From contig CAMENN010000016.1 of the NCBI GenBank assembly GCA_945928315.1, positions 1 through 35,492 of the forward strand: DNA of 35,492 nucleotides, in the 5' to 3' direction. The notes below the pieces were generated by a model that worked only from the letters and a program-made list of their open reading frames with translations, was not told the origin of the DNA and did no database searches. The position numbers were made by a program, and so were the translations under genes. The number at the start of each line of letters is the position of its first letter. Within the stretch, counting starts at the first letter, position 1. Source of the DNA: an uncultured Clostridia bacterium. Lineage in GTDB: Bacteria > Bacillota > Clostridia > Christensenellales > Aristaeellaceae. Positions 14,836-23,029 of the stretch are shown piece after piece.

Positions 14836-16587
14836 ATGAAGACGAACTGGGACCTTTCCGTATTCTACAAGAGCTTTGACGATCCGGCGTTTGCCGCCGA
14901 TCTGGCCGCCCTGCCCGGGCGCATCGACGCGCTCACGGCGATGATCGACGCCCCCGCTGACGACGAAATCGCGAAGCTGCGCGGCATCGTGGAGGCCTTC
15001 GAGGCGCTGAACGAGGCAAGCGAGCCGCTGTACATGATGGTGATGCTCACCCTCTCCACCGATGCGCAGAACCCCGCCGCCAACGCGGCGCAGACGCCGC
15101 TCAACCGCGCGGGCATGGCCTTTGCGCAGATGGAGAGCCGCCTCTCGCGCTACCTGGCCTCGCTCGACAACCTCGATGCGCTCATCGAGGGCGATGAGGT
15201 GCTGCGTGCGCGCGGCTTTGCCCTGCGCGAGTACGCGGAGACCGCGCGCCACCAGATCGATCCGGCGCTCGAGGGCCCGGTGCTCAAAATGCAGCTCTCC
15301 GGCGGCAAGCAGTTCTCCGAGCTGCGCGGCAAGCTGGACGCGACGGTGCTGGTCGATTACCGCGGCGAGCAGATTCCCCTCTCCGCCGCGCGCGCGAAGG
15401 CATACGACGCCGACCCCGCCGTCCGCCGCGACGCCTACGAGGCCGAACTGGCGGCCTACAAGAAGATCGAGCTGCCGATGAGCTACTGCCTCAACGCCAT
15501 CAAGGCGGAGGCGTGCACGATGGCGGAGCTCAAGGGCTACAAGGACGTGCTGGACATGACGCTGTGCGAATCCCGGCTGACGGCCAGGACGCTTGACGCC
15601 ATGTGGACGGCGATCCGCGAGGCGCTGCCGCAGCTGCGCGGCTACTTCAAGGCGAAGGCGAAGCTGCTGGGCCACAAGAACGGCCTGCCCTTCTACGACC
15701 TGTTTGCGCCGGTGGGCAGCTGCGCGCGCACCTACACCATCGAGGAAGCGCGTGACATGCTGCTCTCCGTCTTCGGCCGCTTCTGCCCGGAGATCGCCGA
15801 CATGATGAAGACCGCCTTTGAGGACGGCTGGATCGACGTCTATCCGCATGCGGGCAAGCGCGGCGGCGCGTTCTGCTCCGGATGCTACAGCAAGAACATC
15901 AGCCGCGTGATGACCAACTTCACCGGCAGTCTCTCCGATATCAGCACGCTGGCGCACGAGCTGGGCCACGCCTTCAACAACCGGATGCTCTGCCGCGTGC
16001 CGTCCATGATGACCGAGACGCCGATGCCGCTGGCGGAGACGGCCTCCACCTTCAACGAGACGGTGCTCGCCGCCGAGGTGCGCAAGGGCGCCAGCCGCGA
16101 CGAGGAGCTGATGCTGCTGGACGCGAGCCTGACGGAGAACACGCAGGTGATGGTGGACATCTACTCCCGCTTCCTCTTCGAGCAGAAGGTCGTGGACGCG
16201 CAGGCGGACCACGCGCTGAGTGTGGATGAGCTGAAGGAGGCGATGCTCTGGGCGCAGGAGCAGTCCTACGGCGACGGCCTTGACCCCGAGGTGCGCCACC
16301 CGTACATGTGGGCCTGCAAGAGCCACTACTATTCCACCGGCCGCCACTTCTACAACTTCCCATACGCGTTCGGCGGCCTGTTTGCCCGCGGCCTCTACGC
16401 GCGCTATGAGCAGGAGGGCGCGTCCTTCGTGCCGGTCTATTGCGACCTGCTCTCGCGCTTCGGCAGCGACACCATCGAGCACATCACCGCCAGCGTCGGC
16501 ATCGACGTGACCACGCCGGACTTCTGGCGCAGCGCCGTGGCAAGCGTCGTCGCCGAGGCGGAGCGCTTCGCCGAGCTGGTGGGGTGA
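14836..16587 (+). CDS. pepF: Oligoendopeptidase F-type metallopeptidase (M3B)
   Basis: A 583-residue cytoplasmic zinc peptidase that cleaves short oligopeptides. The zinc site HELGH is at 374-378 (TLAHELGHAFNN), and the third ligand E401 follows in MPLAETASTFNE, as in PepF. The N-terminal helical lobe (about 1-190) and the FYDLFAP segment near 286 fit the family. The start at 14836 has TGGAGGA 5 nt upstream. The stop is directly followed by the membrane acyltransferase gene, which is likely co-transcribed. Confidence 0.95.
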   Translation: MKTNWDLSVFYKSFDDPAFAADLAALPGRIDALTAMIDAPADDEIAKLRGIVEAFEALNEASEPLYMMVMLTLSTDAQNPAANAAQTPLNRAGMAFAQMESRLSRYLASLDNLDALIEGDEVLRARGFALREYAETARHQIDPALEGPVLKMQLSGGKQFSELRGKLDATVLVDYRGEQIPLSAARAKAYDADPAVRRDAYEAELAAYKKIELPMSYCLNAIKAEACTMAELKGYKDVLDMTLCESRLTARTLDAMWTAIREALPQLRGYFKAKAKLLGHKNGLPFYDLFAPVGSCARTYTIEEARDMLLSVFGRFCPEIADMMKTAFEDGWIDVYPHAGKRGGAFCSGCYSKNISRVMTNFTGSLSDISTLAHELGHAFNNRMLCRVPSMMTETPMPLAETASTFNETVLAAEVRKGASRDEELMLLDASLTENTQVMVDIYSRFLFEQKVVDAQADHALSVDELKEAMLWAQEQSYGDGLDPEVRHPYMWACKSHYYSTGRHFYNFPYAFGGLFARGLYARYEQEGASFVPVYCDLLSRFGSDTIEHITASVGIDVTTPDFWRSAVASVVAEAERFAELVG

Positions 16588-16598
16588 TTTCTGCCGCC

Positions 16599-17627
16599 AT
16601 GCCGGACAAGCAGCGTCTTCCTTGGCTGGACAGCGCGCGGGGCATCGCCATCCTCCTGGTCGTGCTCGGGCACATCGGGCAGGGGGCGACCCCGCTTCGC
16701 CAATGGGTTTACGCCTTCCACATTCCCCTGTTTTTCATTCTGACGGGCATTCTGCTCCGCCTGAGGCCGGACCGCCTGGATCAGCCCTTTGGATGCTTCG
16801 TCCGGCATCGGGCCCGCCAGCTGCTCTATCCCTATCTGACGTTCAGTGCCGTCGTGATGGTCTATGTGCTTCTGCGGCATGGCGTCAGCGCCTGCGGACG
16901 CGTGCTCATCTACACCCTGACGCTTGAGGGGCACACGACACTGTGGTTTCTGCCCGCCTGTCTGCTCGCCGAGTGCCTGTTTTTCGCCATCCGCCGGAGC
17001 CGCTTCAGGGACTTCCCCTGCTTTCTGCTGCTCGCGCTCGGTTCGGGCCTCTATGCCGCCGCGCAGTTCCATGTGCTCGGCGGCGGCGAGCCCGCTGCGG
17101 CAGGGCCGCTCTTCGGCATGCTGAACTTCTTCTGCCGGGCAGCCATCGGTTCCGTCTTTGTGTACGCCGGTTACGCCCTCTATCCCCGCCTGACCCGGCG
17201 GATCGATGCGCTTCCCCGGTGCGCCCAGGTGCTGTCATCCACGGGCGTCATGGTCGTATGTGCGTTTGCCGCACAGCTCAACGGCCTTGTGGACCTGCAT
17301 TACTGCGTGCTCAATCACGCCGTGCTGTATTATCCGCTGGCGCTCGCCGGTTCCTTCAGCCTCATTCTCCTGCTGCGCAGCCTCGACTGCCGCTGCGCCA
17401 TGCTGGTGTTTTTCGGCAGGAATTCGCTGACCGTCATGGCGACGCACTACGCGCTGCCCATCGTCAATTTCGCGATCTGGTGCGTCAGTTTCCTGTCCGC
17501 GGGCCAGCACGTCGCATCCGACCTGCTGGCGCTGCTCATCGTCATGGCGCTGGAAGCCGGCGTTATCGGGCTGATCAACCGTCTTCTGCCCTGGATGCTT
17601 GCGCCGCCCAAGTCCGCCGGCCGCTGA
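16599..17627 (+). CDS. Membrane acyltransferase family 3 protein
   Basis: A 342-residue protein with about ten hydrophobic segments. It starts with LDSARGIAILLVVLGHIG, the pattern of acyltransferase-3 enzymes that O-acylate cell-wall or surface sugars (OatA, WecH and related); H24 of LGH is the likely catalytic histidine. The start is uncertain between ATG 16599, preceded at good distance by GGGGTGAT (16581-16588), and an in-frame GTG at 16584 that overlaps the pepF stop. ATG is preferred. The substrate is unknown. It is compact and lacks the extracytoplasmic SGNH domain found in OatA. Confidence 0.88.
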   Translation: MPDKQRLPWLDSARGIAILLVVLGHIGQGATPLRQWVYAFHIPLFFILTGILLRLRPDRLDQPFGCFVRHRARQLLYPYLTFSAVVMVYVLLRHGVSACGRVLIYTLTLEGHTTLWFLPACLLAECLFFAIRRSRFRDFPCFLLLALGSGLYAAAQFHVLGGGEPAAAGPLFGMLNFFCRAAIGSVFVYAGYALYPRLTRRIDALPRCAQVLSSTGVMVVCAFAAQLNGLVDLHYCVLNHAVLYYPLALAGSFSLILLLRSLDCRCAMLVFFGRNSLTVMATHYALPIVNFAIWCVSFLSAGQHVASDLLALLIVMALEAGVIGLINRLLPWMLAPPKSAGR

Positions 17628-17640
17628 TTTCACAATTTGA

Positions 17641-17670
17641 TTGCAATCCCTCCCCGCTTTGTGCTATACT
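17641..17670 (+). promoter_or_regulatory. Promoter of the smpB-ssrA unit
   Basis: -35 TTGCAA (17641-17646), 18-bp spacer, -10 TATACT (17665-17670). Confidence 0.7.
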
Positions 17671-17702
17671 ATAGCGTAGCAGCAAACGGGGAGGGATTCG
17701 TG

Positions 17703-18179
17703 ATGGCGCGGGCGAAGGGCATCAAGCCCATGGCACAGAACAGAAAAGCGTTTCACGATTACTTCGTCGAGGAGCGCATCGAATGCGGCATGGAGCTTCA
17801 CGGCACCGAGGTCAAGAGCATGCGTCAGGGGCGCATGAACCTCAAGGAGAGCTTCGCCATCGTGAAGGACGGCGAGGTGCTGGTCTGCGGCATGCATATC
17901 AGCCCCTATGAGCAGGGCAACATCTTCAACACCGATCCGCTGCGCCAGAAAAAGCTGCTGCTGCACAAGAGCCAGATCCGCCATCTGGCGCAGGAGTCCG
18001 GCAAGATGGGCTATTCGCTCATCCCGCTGCAGGTCTACCTGAAGGATGGGCGCTTCAAGCTGGAGCTGGGCCTTTGCAAGGGCAAAAAGCTGCACGACAA
18101 GCGTGAGGACATGGCTGAGCGCGACACGAAGCGCGAGATTCAGCGCGCGCTGCGCTCAAAGAACCGCGGCGAGGAATGA
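17703..18179 (+). CDS. smpB: SsrA-binding protein SmpB
   Basis: A 158-residue partner of tmRNA in trans-translation, the rescue of stalled ribosomes. It has the SmpB oligonucleotide-binding barrel with GMELHGTEVKSMRQG near residue 31 and the basic C-terminal tail (HDKREDMAERDTKREIQRALR) that enters the mRNA channel. The start at 17703 follows GGGGAGGG and gives the usual 150-160-residue length. Its stop lies only 12 nt before the tmRNA 5' end. Confidence 0.97.
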   Translation: MARAKGIKPMAQNRKAFHDYFVEERIECGMELHGTEVKSMRQGRMNLKESFAIVKDGEVLVCGMHISPYEQGNIFNTDPLRQKKLLLHKSQIRHLAQESGKMGYSLIPLQVYLKDGRFKLELGLCKGKKLHDKREDMAERDTKREIQRALRSKNRGEE

Positions 18180-18191
18180 GCCGCTCTTTAT

Positions 18192-18539
18192 GGGGGTGTA
18201 CTGGTTTCGACGGGATTGTGGGCGGTTGGGTAAGCGAGCCGTGGCCCCGGGCCACGTAAAAACCGGGAAATTAAAAATGAACTGACAATAACGATTATTG
18301 CCTCGCGGCCTGATTAGGCTGCGCGTCGGCCCAGCGATCCCGCTGCGCTGGATCCCGGCGTCAATTAGCGGGCCATGACCATGCCTAAGCTTTGCCGCAT
18401 GGCCACATCATGAAGCTACTGAACCCCTGAGCCCGTCTGTGGGCGCCTGGGAGAGGGAATGTCAAAACGCAGACTGCGCTCGGAGAAAGCCTGACAGTCG
18501 CTTTTTCGGACAGGAGTTCGATTCTCCTCACCTCCACCA
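18192..18539 (+). ncRNA. ssrA: tmRNA (ssrA)
   Basis: The tRNA-like ends are clear: GGGGGTG (18192-18198) pairs with CACCTCC (18529-18535) with one G.U pair, followed by A and an encoded CCA. The T arm is AGGAG-TTCGATT-CTCCT. The 5' part has the tmRNA-typical CTGGTTTCGACGGG. The tag frame best reads ACT GAC AAT AAC GAT TAT TGC CTC GCG GCC TGA (18281-18313), giving TDNNDYCLAA with the usual LAA end. Length is 348 nt, as expected. Confidence 0.96.
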
Positions 18540-18542
18540 AAT

Positions 18543-18596
18543 AAGCACGATAGTTTTGATACGAGAGTATCTGAAACTATCGTGCTTTTTCTTTTT
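18543..18596 (+). terminator. Rho-independent terminator of tmRNA
   Basis: AAGCACGATAGTTT pairs with AAACTATCGTGCTT, with an inner GATAC/GTATC, followed by TTTCTTTTT. It starts 4 nt after the CCA end. Confidence 0.92.
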
Positions 18597-18850
18597 GCCA
18601 AAGCGCCTGTGACACAAGGCTTTTCGGCGCAGTTGCCCTTTGAGTTAGTTTCATTGTGAGCTTTTATGGATACATTTTCTCCGTGTTGGATAGTTGCTTC
18701 ACTCTCTGCCGCAAAACACAATGAAACTTTTTATAGAGGAATGGTTTCAGAGTGGCTGGCATAGTTTCATCGTGTTTAAGAGGTTATAAATCATCCAACC
18801 ACCATCGTATTCAAAATTCACGAATCACTGCCGTTACCTCTCCCCACAAT
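18597..18850. other. AT-rich gene-free scar region with inverted repeats
   Basis: No supportable gene. Composition is clearly AT-richer than the flanking genes. AGTTTCATTGTG (18647-18658) has a perfect inverted copy CACAATGAAACT (18717-18728) and an 11/12 direct copy AGTTTCATCGTG (18763-18774). The region lies between the tmRNA, a common integration site, and the McrC-like remnant, which suggests the leftover of an integrated island. Confidence 0.5.
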
Positions 18851-19108
18851 CTATCCGATGAAGACCTGTCGGAATTCCGATTCACTCACCTGCATCTTTG
18901 ATACGAAAGACTCATAATTCTCTGCGTCAATGGGTATTTTCAACCCGTGTTTTATAATGCAAATATCATCTCTCGGCACAACATTCGCTTCATAAGTGGA
19001 GCCCTTGTTGAGCCATAGTTGCAGGTCATCTGCTCCTTCAGCTTCTGGATACAGGTAGTACCCTTTCTTTGCATCAAATCGGAGCATATAAGACTCGTAT
19101 TCGTCGTC
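18851..19108 (-). pseudogene. C-terminal remnant of an McrC-like restriction protein
   Basis: About 80 codons ending at a proper stop, without a start or ribosome binding site. The product, from EYESYMLRFDAKKGYYLYPE to SESEFRQVFIG, resembles the end of McrC-family proteins of McrBC-type 5-methylcytosine restriction systems: the segment after the nuclease core, with the YLYPE motif and the LKIPIDAENYESF stretch. The homology is from memory of the family and is not computed. Upstream the frame runs without break into the 3' end of a sugar permease gene in another frame, so the fragment is a fusion product of deletion. An ATG at 19087 could be used, but a functional protein is unlikely. Confidence 0.55.
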
Positions 19109-20034
19109 CGGCGGGAGATCCAGTTGACCAGCACCAGCACCACGCAGTTGACGACGGAGTTGAACAGTCCGGCCGCCGTGGAGAAGGAGAAGTCCTTGTC
19201 CACCAGGCCGACCTTGTAGACATAGGTGGAAATGACCTCGGAGCCGGTCAGGTTTGTGGGGTTTTGCAGCGCGTAGACCTTTTCATAGCCCACGTTGAGC
19301 ACCTGGCCGCACTGGAGGATGAACAGCGTGATCATCGTCGGCACCAGCACGGGGAAGTTGATGTAGATGATGCGCTGGAGCCGGTTCGCGCCGTCGATCT
19401 CCGCAGCCTCCAGCAGCGAGCGGTCCACGCCGGAGAGCGCCGCGAAGTAGATGATGGCGCCCCAGCCCATGCCCTGCCAGATGCCGCTGAGGACGTACAC
19501 CCATTTGAACAGGTCCGGCCGCTGCATGAAGGCGACCGGCTCGATGCCGATGGCCTTGAGCCCTACGTTGATGATGCCCGAGGACGGGTTGGTAAAGAGG
19601 ATGACCATGCCGCAGACCACGACGGTGGAGATGAAGTGCGGCGCGTAGGAGACCGTCTGGAACAGGCGCTTGAGCGGCTCACTGCGCATCTCGTTGACCA
19701 TCAGCGCGAGGATGATGGGCATCGGGAAGCCCAGCACCAGCGAGAGCAGGCTCAGCGAAAGCGTGTTCTTCAGGATGATCGGGAACCAGTAGGAGCGGAA
19801 GAGCCGGCGGAAGTTGTCCAGCCCGCACCATGCGCTGCCCGCGATGCCCCGCTTGAGGCTGTAATTCTTGAACGCGATGACAATGCCGTACATCGGCTTG
19901 TAGGCAAACAGAATCAGATAGATCAGCGCGGGCAGAATCATCACCAGCAGCTGCCACCGCCGGGAGACTCTGCACAGGGTTTTCATTCCCCTTTCCCGCA
20001 GGCTCGGCTGTCCTGCACTTGTCCTTTTTGTCAT
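18952..20034 (-). CDS. Sugar ABC transporter permease (LplB type), fused to foreign 3' sequence
   Basis: Residues 1-315 are a CUT1-type inner-membrane permease with six hydrophobic segments and the EAA loop EAAEIDGANRLQRIIYINFP that docks the ATPase. The native C-terminus would end around NTSL plus one or two residues. Here the frame continues into unrelated AT-rich DNA for 45 more residues (from about 19090), overlapping the McrC-like remnant in another frame. The partner permease and binding protein that normally follow LplB are missing, so this looks like an operon cut by deletion. The start at 20034 follows AGAAGGG; an alternative ATG at 19986 has its site too close. It may still be expressed but is probably not functional alone. 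Confidence 0.8.
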   Translation of the reverse strand: MTKRTSAGQPSLRERGMKTLCRVSRRWQLLVMILPALIYLILFAYKPMYGIVIAFKNYSLKRGIAGSAWCGLDNFRRLFRSYWFPIILKNTLSLSLLSLVLGFPMPIILALMVNEMRSEPLKRLFQTVSYAPHFISTVVVCGMVILFTNPSSGIINVGLKAIGIEPVAFMQRPDLFKWVYVLSGIWQGMGWGAIIYFAALSGVDRSLLEAAEIDGANRLQRIIYINFPVLVPTMITLFILQCGQVLNVGYEKVYALQNPTNLTGSEVISTYVYKVGLVDKDFSFSTAAGLFNSVVNCVVLVLVNWISRRTTNTSLICSDLMQRKGTTCIQKLKEQMTCNYGSTRAPLMKRMLCREMIFAL

Positions 20035-20070
20035 GATTTCAACTGCCCTTCTATTTGTTTTTGCTCATTC

Positions 20071-20099
20071 ATCCTACATCCTGTGCCGTTTTTTGTCAA
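20071..20099 (-). promoter_or_regulatory. Promoter of the orphan permease
   Basis: On the minus strand, -35 TTGACA (20099-20094), 17-bp spacer, -10 TAGGAT (20076-20071). Confidence 0.7.
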
Positions 20100-20242
20100 T
20101 TTGGTCAGATTCGCAGAAAAGAATCGCCCGGCTGCCCGTCTCCCGCGGCGGTTTTTTCGCCAAACGCCCCGCTCTGCGAATTTCACCACAGCGCGCCCGG
20201 CCGGGCACATGCGCTCCGGACACACGTTTTTTCACAAATGCA

Positions 20243-20271
20243 TGGAAAAAGCGGGAAGCCTGACGTATAAT
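20243..20271 (+). promoter_or_regulatory. Promoter of the GH31 gene
   Basis: -10 TATAAT (20266-20271) with a weak -35, TGGAAA (20243-20248), at 17 bp. It may need an activator. Confidence 0.6.
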
Positions 20272-20316
20272 GGAGCCAGCAACGGGCACCTGCCCGGATT
20301 ACAGGAGTGTATGCAT

Positions 20317-22710
20317 ATGCAACCGGAATACGCCTCCCCCTATCGTCCGCTCGCCCGTCCGGACGCGGTCGTCGCCGGCGGCACATGGCGCTTCACCGTG
20401 CTGACCGACGCGCTCATCCGCGTGGAGTACGACGAGGACGGCCGCTTCACCGACGCACCGACGCAGACCGTCCAGTGCCGCGAGTTTTCCCTGTGCCGCT
20501 TCACCGTCCGCCGGGACGGCGAGGGGCTGACCCTCGAGACGGACAGGCTGCTGCTCACCTATGCCGGCGGGCCGTTCACCGAAGGCTCCCTGTCCGTGCG
20601 CGTCCTCGGCGCCGATCCGGAGCGCGGCGTCTGGCGCTTTGGCCGCAGGCCCTGCGCACCGCTGGGCGGCACCGCGCGCACGCTCGACCGCGCGGACGGC
20701 GCCTGCGCGCTCGGCCCCGGCCTGTTCTCCCTGGACGGCTGGGAGATCCTCGACGACAGCGCCTCGCTGACCATCACGCCGGACGGCTGGGTCGCGCCCC
20801 GTCGCCCCGGCCTGACCGACCTGTACGTCTTCGGCTACGGGCGGGACTACGCCGGCGGCCTGCGCGACTTCTACCGCCTGACGGGCGAAACGCCCATGCT
20901 GCCCCGCTACGCGCTGGGCAACTGGTGGAGCCGCTACTACCGCTACAGCCGGGACAGCTACATCGCGCTGATGGACCGTTTCCGCGAGGAGCGCGTGCCC
21001 TTCAGCGTCGCCGTCATCGACATGGACTGGCACCTCGTGGACATCGACCCGCGGTACGGCACCGGCTGGACGGGCTACACCTGGAACCGCGCGCTCTTCC
21101 CCGACCCTCCTGCCTTCCTGCGCGAGCTGCGCGAGCGCGGCTTGAAGGTCACGCTGAACCTGCATCCGGCCGACGGCGTGCGCACCTATGAGGAGCGCTA
21201 TCCCGCGCTCGCCGCGCACATGGGCGTGAAGCCGGGCGAAAACGTCCCCTTCGACGTCGCCTCGCCCGAGTTCATGAAGCACTACTTCGAGGACGTGCTC
21301 CACCCGATGGAGGCGGAAGGCGTGGACTTCTGGTGGATCGACTGGCAGCAGGGCACCCGCGCCGGCATGGAGGGCCTCGATCCGCTGTGGATGCTCAACC
21401 GGTACCACTTCGAGGACTCCGGGCGCGACGGCCGCCGCCCGATGACCTTCTCCCGCTACGCCGGACCCGGCTCCCACCGCTACCCGGTGGGCTTCTCCGG
21501 GGACACGGTGGTCTCGTGGGATTCGCTCAACTTCCAGCCCTACTTCACCAGCACCGCGGACAACATCGGCTACGGCTGGTGGAGCCACGACATCGGCGGC
21601 CACATGCAGGGCATCAAGGACGACGAGCTCTACGGCCGCTGGGTGCAGCTGGGCGTCTTCTCCCCCATCTGCCGCCTGCACAGCACCAGCAGCGAGTTCA
21701 ACGGCCGCGAGCCCTGGCGCTACGGCGCGGAGGTCTGCCAGATGGCCGAATCGTTCCTGCGGCTGCGCCACCGGCTGATCCCCTATCTGTACACGATGAA
21801 CCACCGTGCATGGGCGCAGGGACAGCCGCTCTGCCAGCCGATGTACTACCTGGAGCCGGAGAACCCCGCAGCCTACGCCGTGCCCAACGCGTATACCTTC
21901 GGCACGCAGCTGCTCTGTGCGCCCATCACCCGGCCCGCGCCCGCGGGGAGCCCGGCCTCCGGCGCGCAGGTCTATCTGCCCGAGGGCGGATGGACGGACA
22001 TCTTCACCAGCGTGCGCTACAGCGGCGGCCGAACCCTCGCGATGTACCGCGACATCCGCAGCTTCCCGGTGCTCGCGCCCGACGGCGCGATCCTCCCGCT
22101 GGATGACTGCCCCGAGCGCGCAGCGCAGGGCAATCCCGAGTGCCTGACGGTGCGCGTCTATCCCGGCACGAACGGCGCGTTCACCCTCTACGAGGACGAC
22201 AACGAGACGACCGCCTACCGGCGCGGCGACTGCGCGCTGACCGATCTGGTCTACACCGACGGCGCACAGCCCTCGCTGCGCATCGCGGCGCACGGGCAGC
22301 TCGATCTGCTGCCCGCCGAACGGCGCTTCACCGTGGAGCTGATGGGCGTGCAGCGCGCGGCGGTCACGGTCCGGGCGGACGGCGAGCTTCTCCTTCCGGA
22401 ATGCGCCTACGACGAGGAGCGTGCGGCGCTCATCGTCCGCCTGCCCGCGCTCTCCCCGGAGAAGGCGCTCGAGCTAACCTTTCCGGAGGGCCTTGAGCGC
22501 GCCGAAGGGATGGCGCTGCGCTGCGCCTACGCCTTCCTCGACCGGGCGCAGATGCCCTACAACCTCAAGCAGCGGATCTACGACACCCTGTGCAAGGCGC
22601 CCGACGCGCAGACGGCGCGCATCCGGCTGGAGACGACGGTGCACGATCCCGTCCTCCTCGGCGCGCTGCTCGAGCTGATCGACGCGCACCCCGGCGCCAT
22701 CCTCCGCTGA
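20317..22710 (+). CDS. Glycoside hydrolase family 31 (alpha-glycosidase)
   Basis: A 797-residue retaining alpha-glycosidase, probably cytoplasmic, since no signal peptide is seen. It has an N-terminal beta-sandwich (about 1-170), a TIM barrel from GNWWSRYYRY (201) with VAVIDMDWH, and C-terminal beta domains. The likely nucleophile is D342 in WWIDWQQGT and the acid/base D396 in GFSGDT. WIDWQQG replaces the WxDMNE motif of classical maltase-type members, so it belongs to a divergent subgroup and the sugar cannot be assumed to be glucose. ATG 20317 is preferred over 20311 because AGGAG (20303-20307) is then 9 nt away. It is divergent from the truncated permease, suggesting a former glycan-use locus. 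Confidence 0.93.
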   Translation: MQPEYASPYRPLARPDAVVAGGTWRFTVLTDALIRVEYDEDGRFTDAPTQTVQCREFSLCRFTVRRDGEGLTLETDRLLLTYAGGPFTEGSLSVRVLGADPERGVWRFGRRPCAPLGGTARTLDRADGACALGPGLFSLDGWEILDDSASLTITPDGWVAPRRPGLTDLYVFGYGRDYAGGLRDFYRLTGETPMLPRYALGNWWSRYYRYSRDSYIALMDRFREERVPFSVAVIDMDWHLVDIDPRYGTGWTGYTWNRALFPDPPAFLRELRERGLKVTLNLHPADGVRTYEERYPALAAHMGVKPGENVPFDVASPEFMKHYFEDVLHPMEAEGVDFWWIDWQQGTRAGMEGLDPLWMLNRYHFEDSGRDGRRPMTFSRYAGPGSHRYPVGFSGDTVVSWDSLNFQPYFTSTADNIGYGWWSHDIGGHMQGIKDDELYGRWVQLGVFSPICRLHSTSSEFNGREPWRYGAEVCQMAESFLRLRHRLIPYLYTMNHRAWAQGQPLCQPMYYLEPENPAAYAVPNAYTFGTQLLCAPITRPAPAGSPASGAQVYLPEGGWTDIFTSVRYSGGRTLAMYRDIRSFPVLAPDGAILPLDDCPERAAQGNPECLTVRVYPGTNGAFTLYEDDNETTAYRRGDCALTDLVYTDGAQPSLRIAAHGQLDLLPAERRFTVELMGVQRAAVTVRADGELLLPECAYDEERAALIVRLPALSPEKALELTFPEGLERAEGMALRCAYAFLDRAQMPYNLKQRIYDTLCKAPDAQTARIRLETTVHDPVLLGALLELIDAHPGAILR

Positions 22711-22741
22711 GCGGCGTTTGGCCGGTTTCCCGTTTCATCAG

Positions 22742-22790
22742 AAAGAGCCCGCATGCCTCCGGTCCGACCCCGGTCATGCGGGCTCTTTTT
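22742..22790 (+). terminator. Rho-independent terminator after GH31
   Basis: AAAGAGCCCGCATG (22742-22755) pairs perfectly with CATGCGGGCTCTTT (22775-22788), followed by TTC. It also has an A-run on its left, so it may act in both directions. Confidence 0.9.
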
Positions 22791-23029
22791 CTGTTGTCAT
22801 ACCACGCTCAAATAGAACCAGGCCGTTCGATAACCGACCGTCAGGTAACGCTTCGCTCCCTGACTGCTTTTTTGATCGCTTCGCGATATGGGAACGTTAG
22901 GGGCCTTGCCCCTAAAACCCTGCCTGGGGTTCCGCCCCAGACCCCGCCAGGGACCAGTCCCTGGACCCTTCTTCGCTTCGCGCTTATGGTTCGTTTCTAT
23001 CCGAGATAAATATTAGAATAAAATCAGCA
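22791..23029. repeat. Hairpin-rich repeat region including 61-bp repeat copy B
   Basis: About 240 bp without a gene. It holds a chain of short hairpins: GTCAGG/CCTGAC (22840-22864; read on the minus strand it has a GA/GTTA internal loop loosely like the left-edge repeats), GATCGC-ttc-GCGAT, AGGGG-cctt-CCCCT, TGGGG-ttcc-CCCCA and CAGGGA-ccag-TCCCTG. Positions 22923-22983 match copy A at 12811-12871 in 55 of 61 bases. It sits directly downstream of the minus-strand phosphoesterase stop. Confidence 0.7.

Noticed and set aside
14623-16482. N-terminal extension of the phosphohexomutase frame to 1194 residues
   Set aside because: The extension is antisense to pepF. The true start at 14622 has a ribosome binding site and gives the family length.
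18416-18721. Minus-strand ORF of 101 residues containing GGGEENRTPVRK
   Set aside because: It is antisense to the tmRNA 3' half and its terminator. This peptide is a well-known false product of translating tmRNA/tRNA regions.
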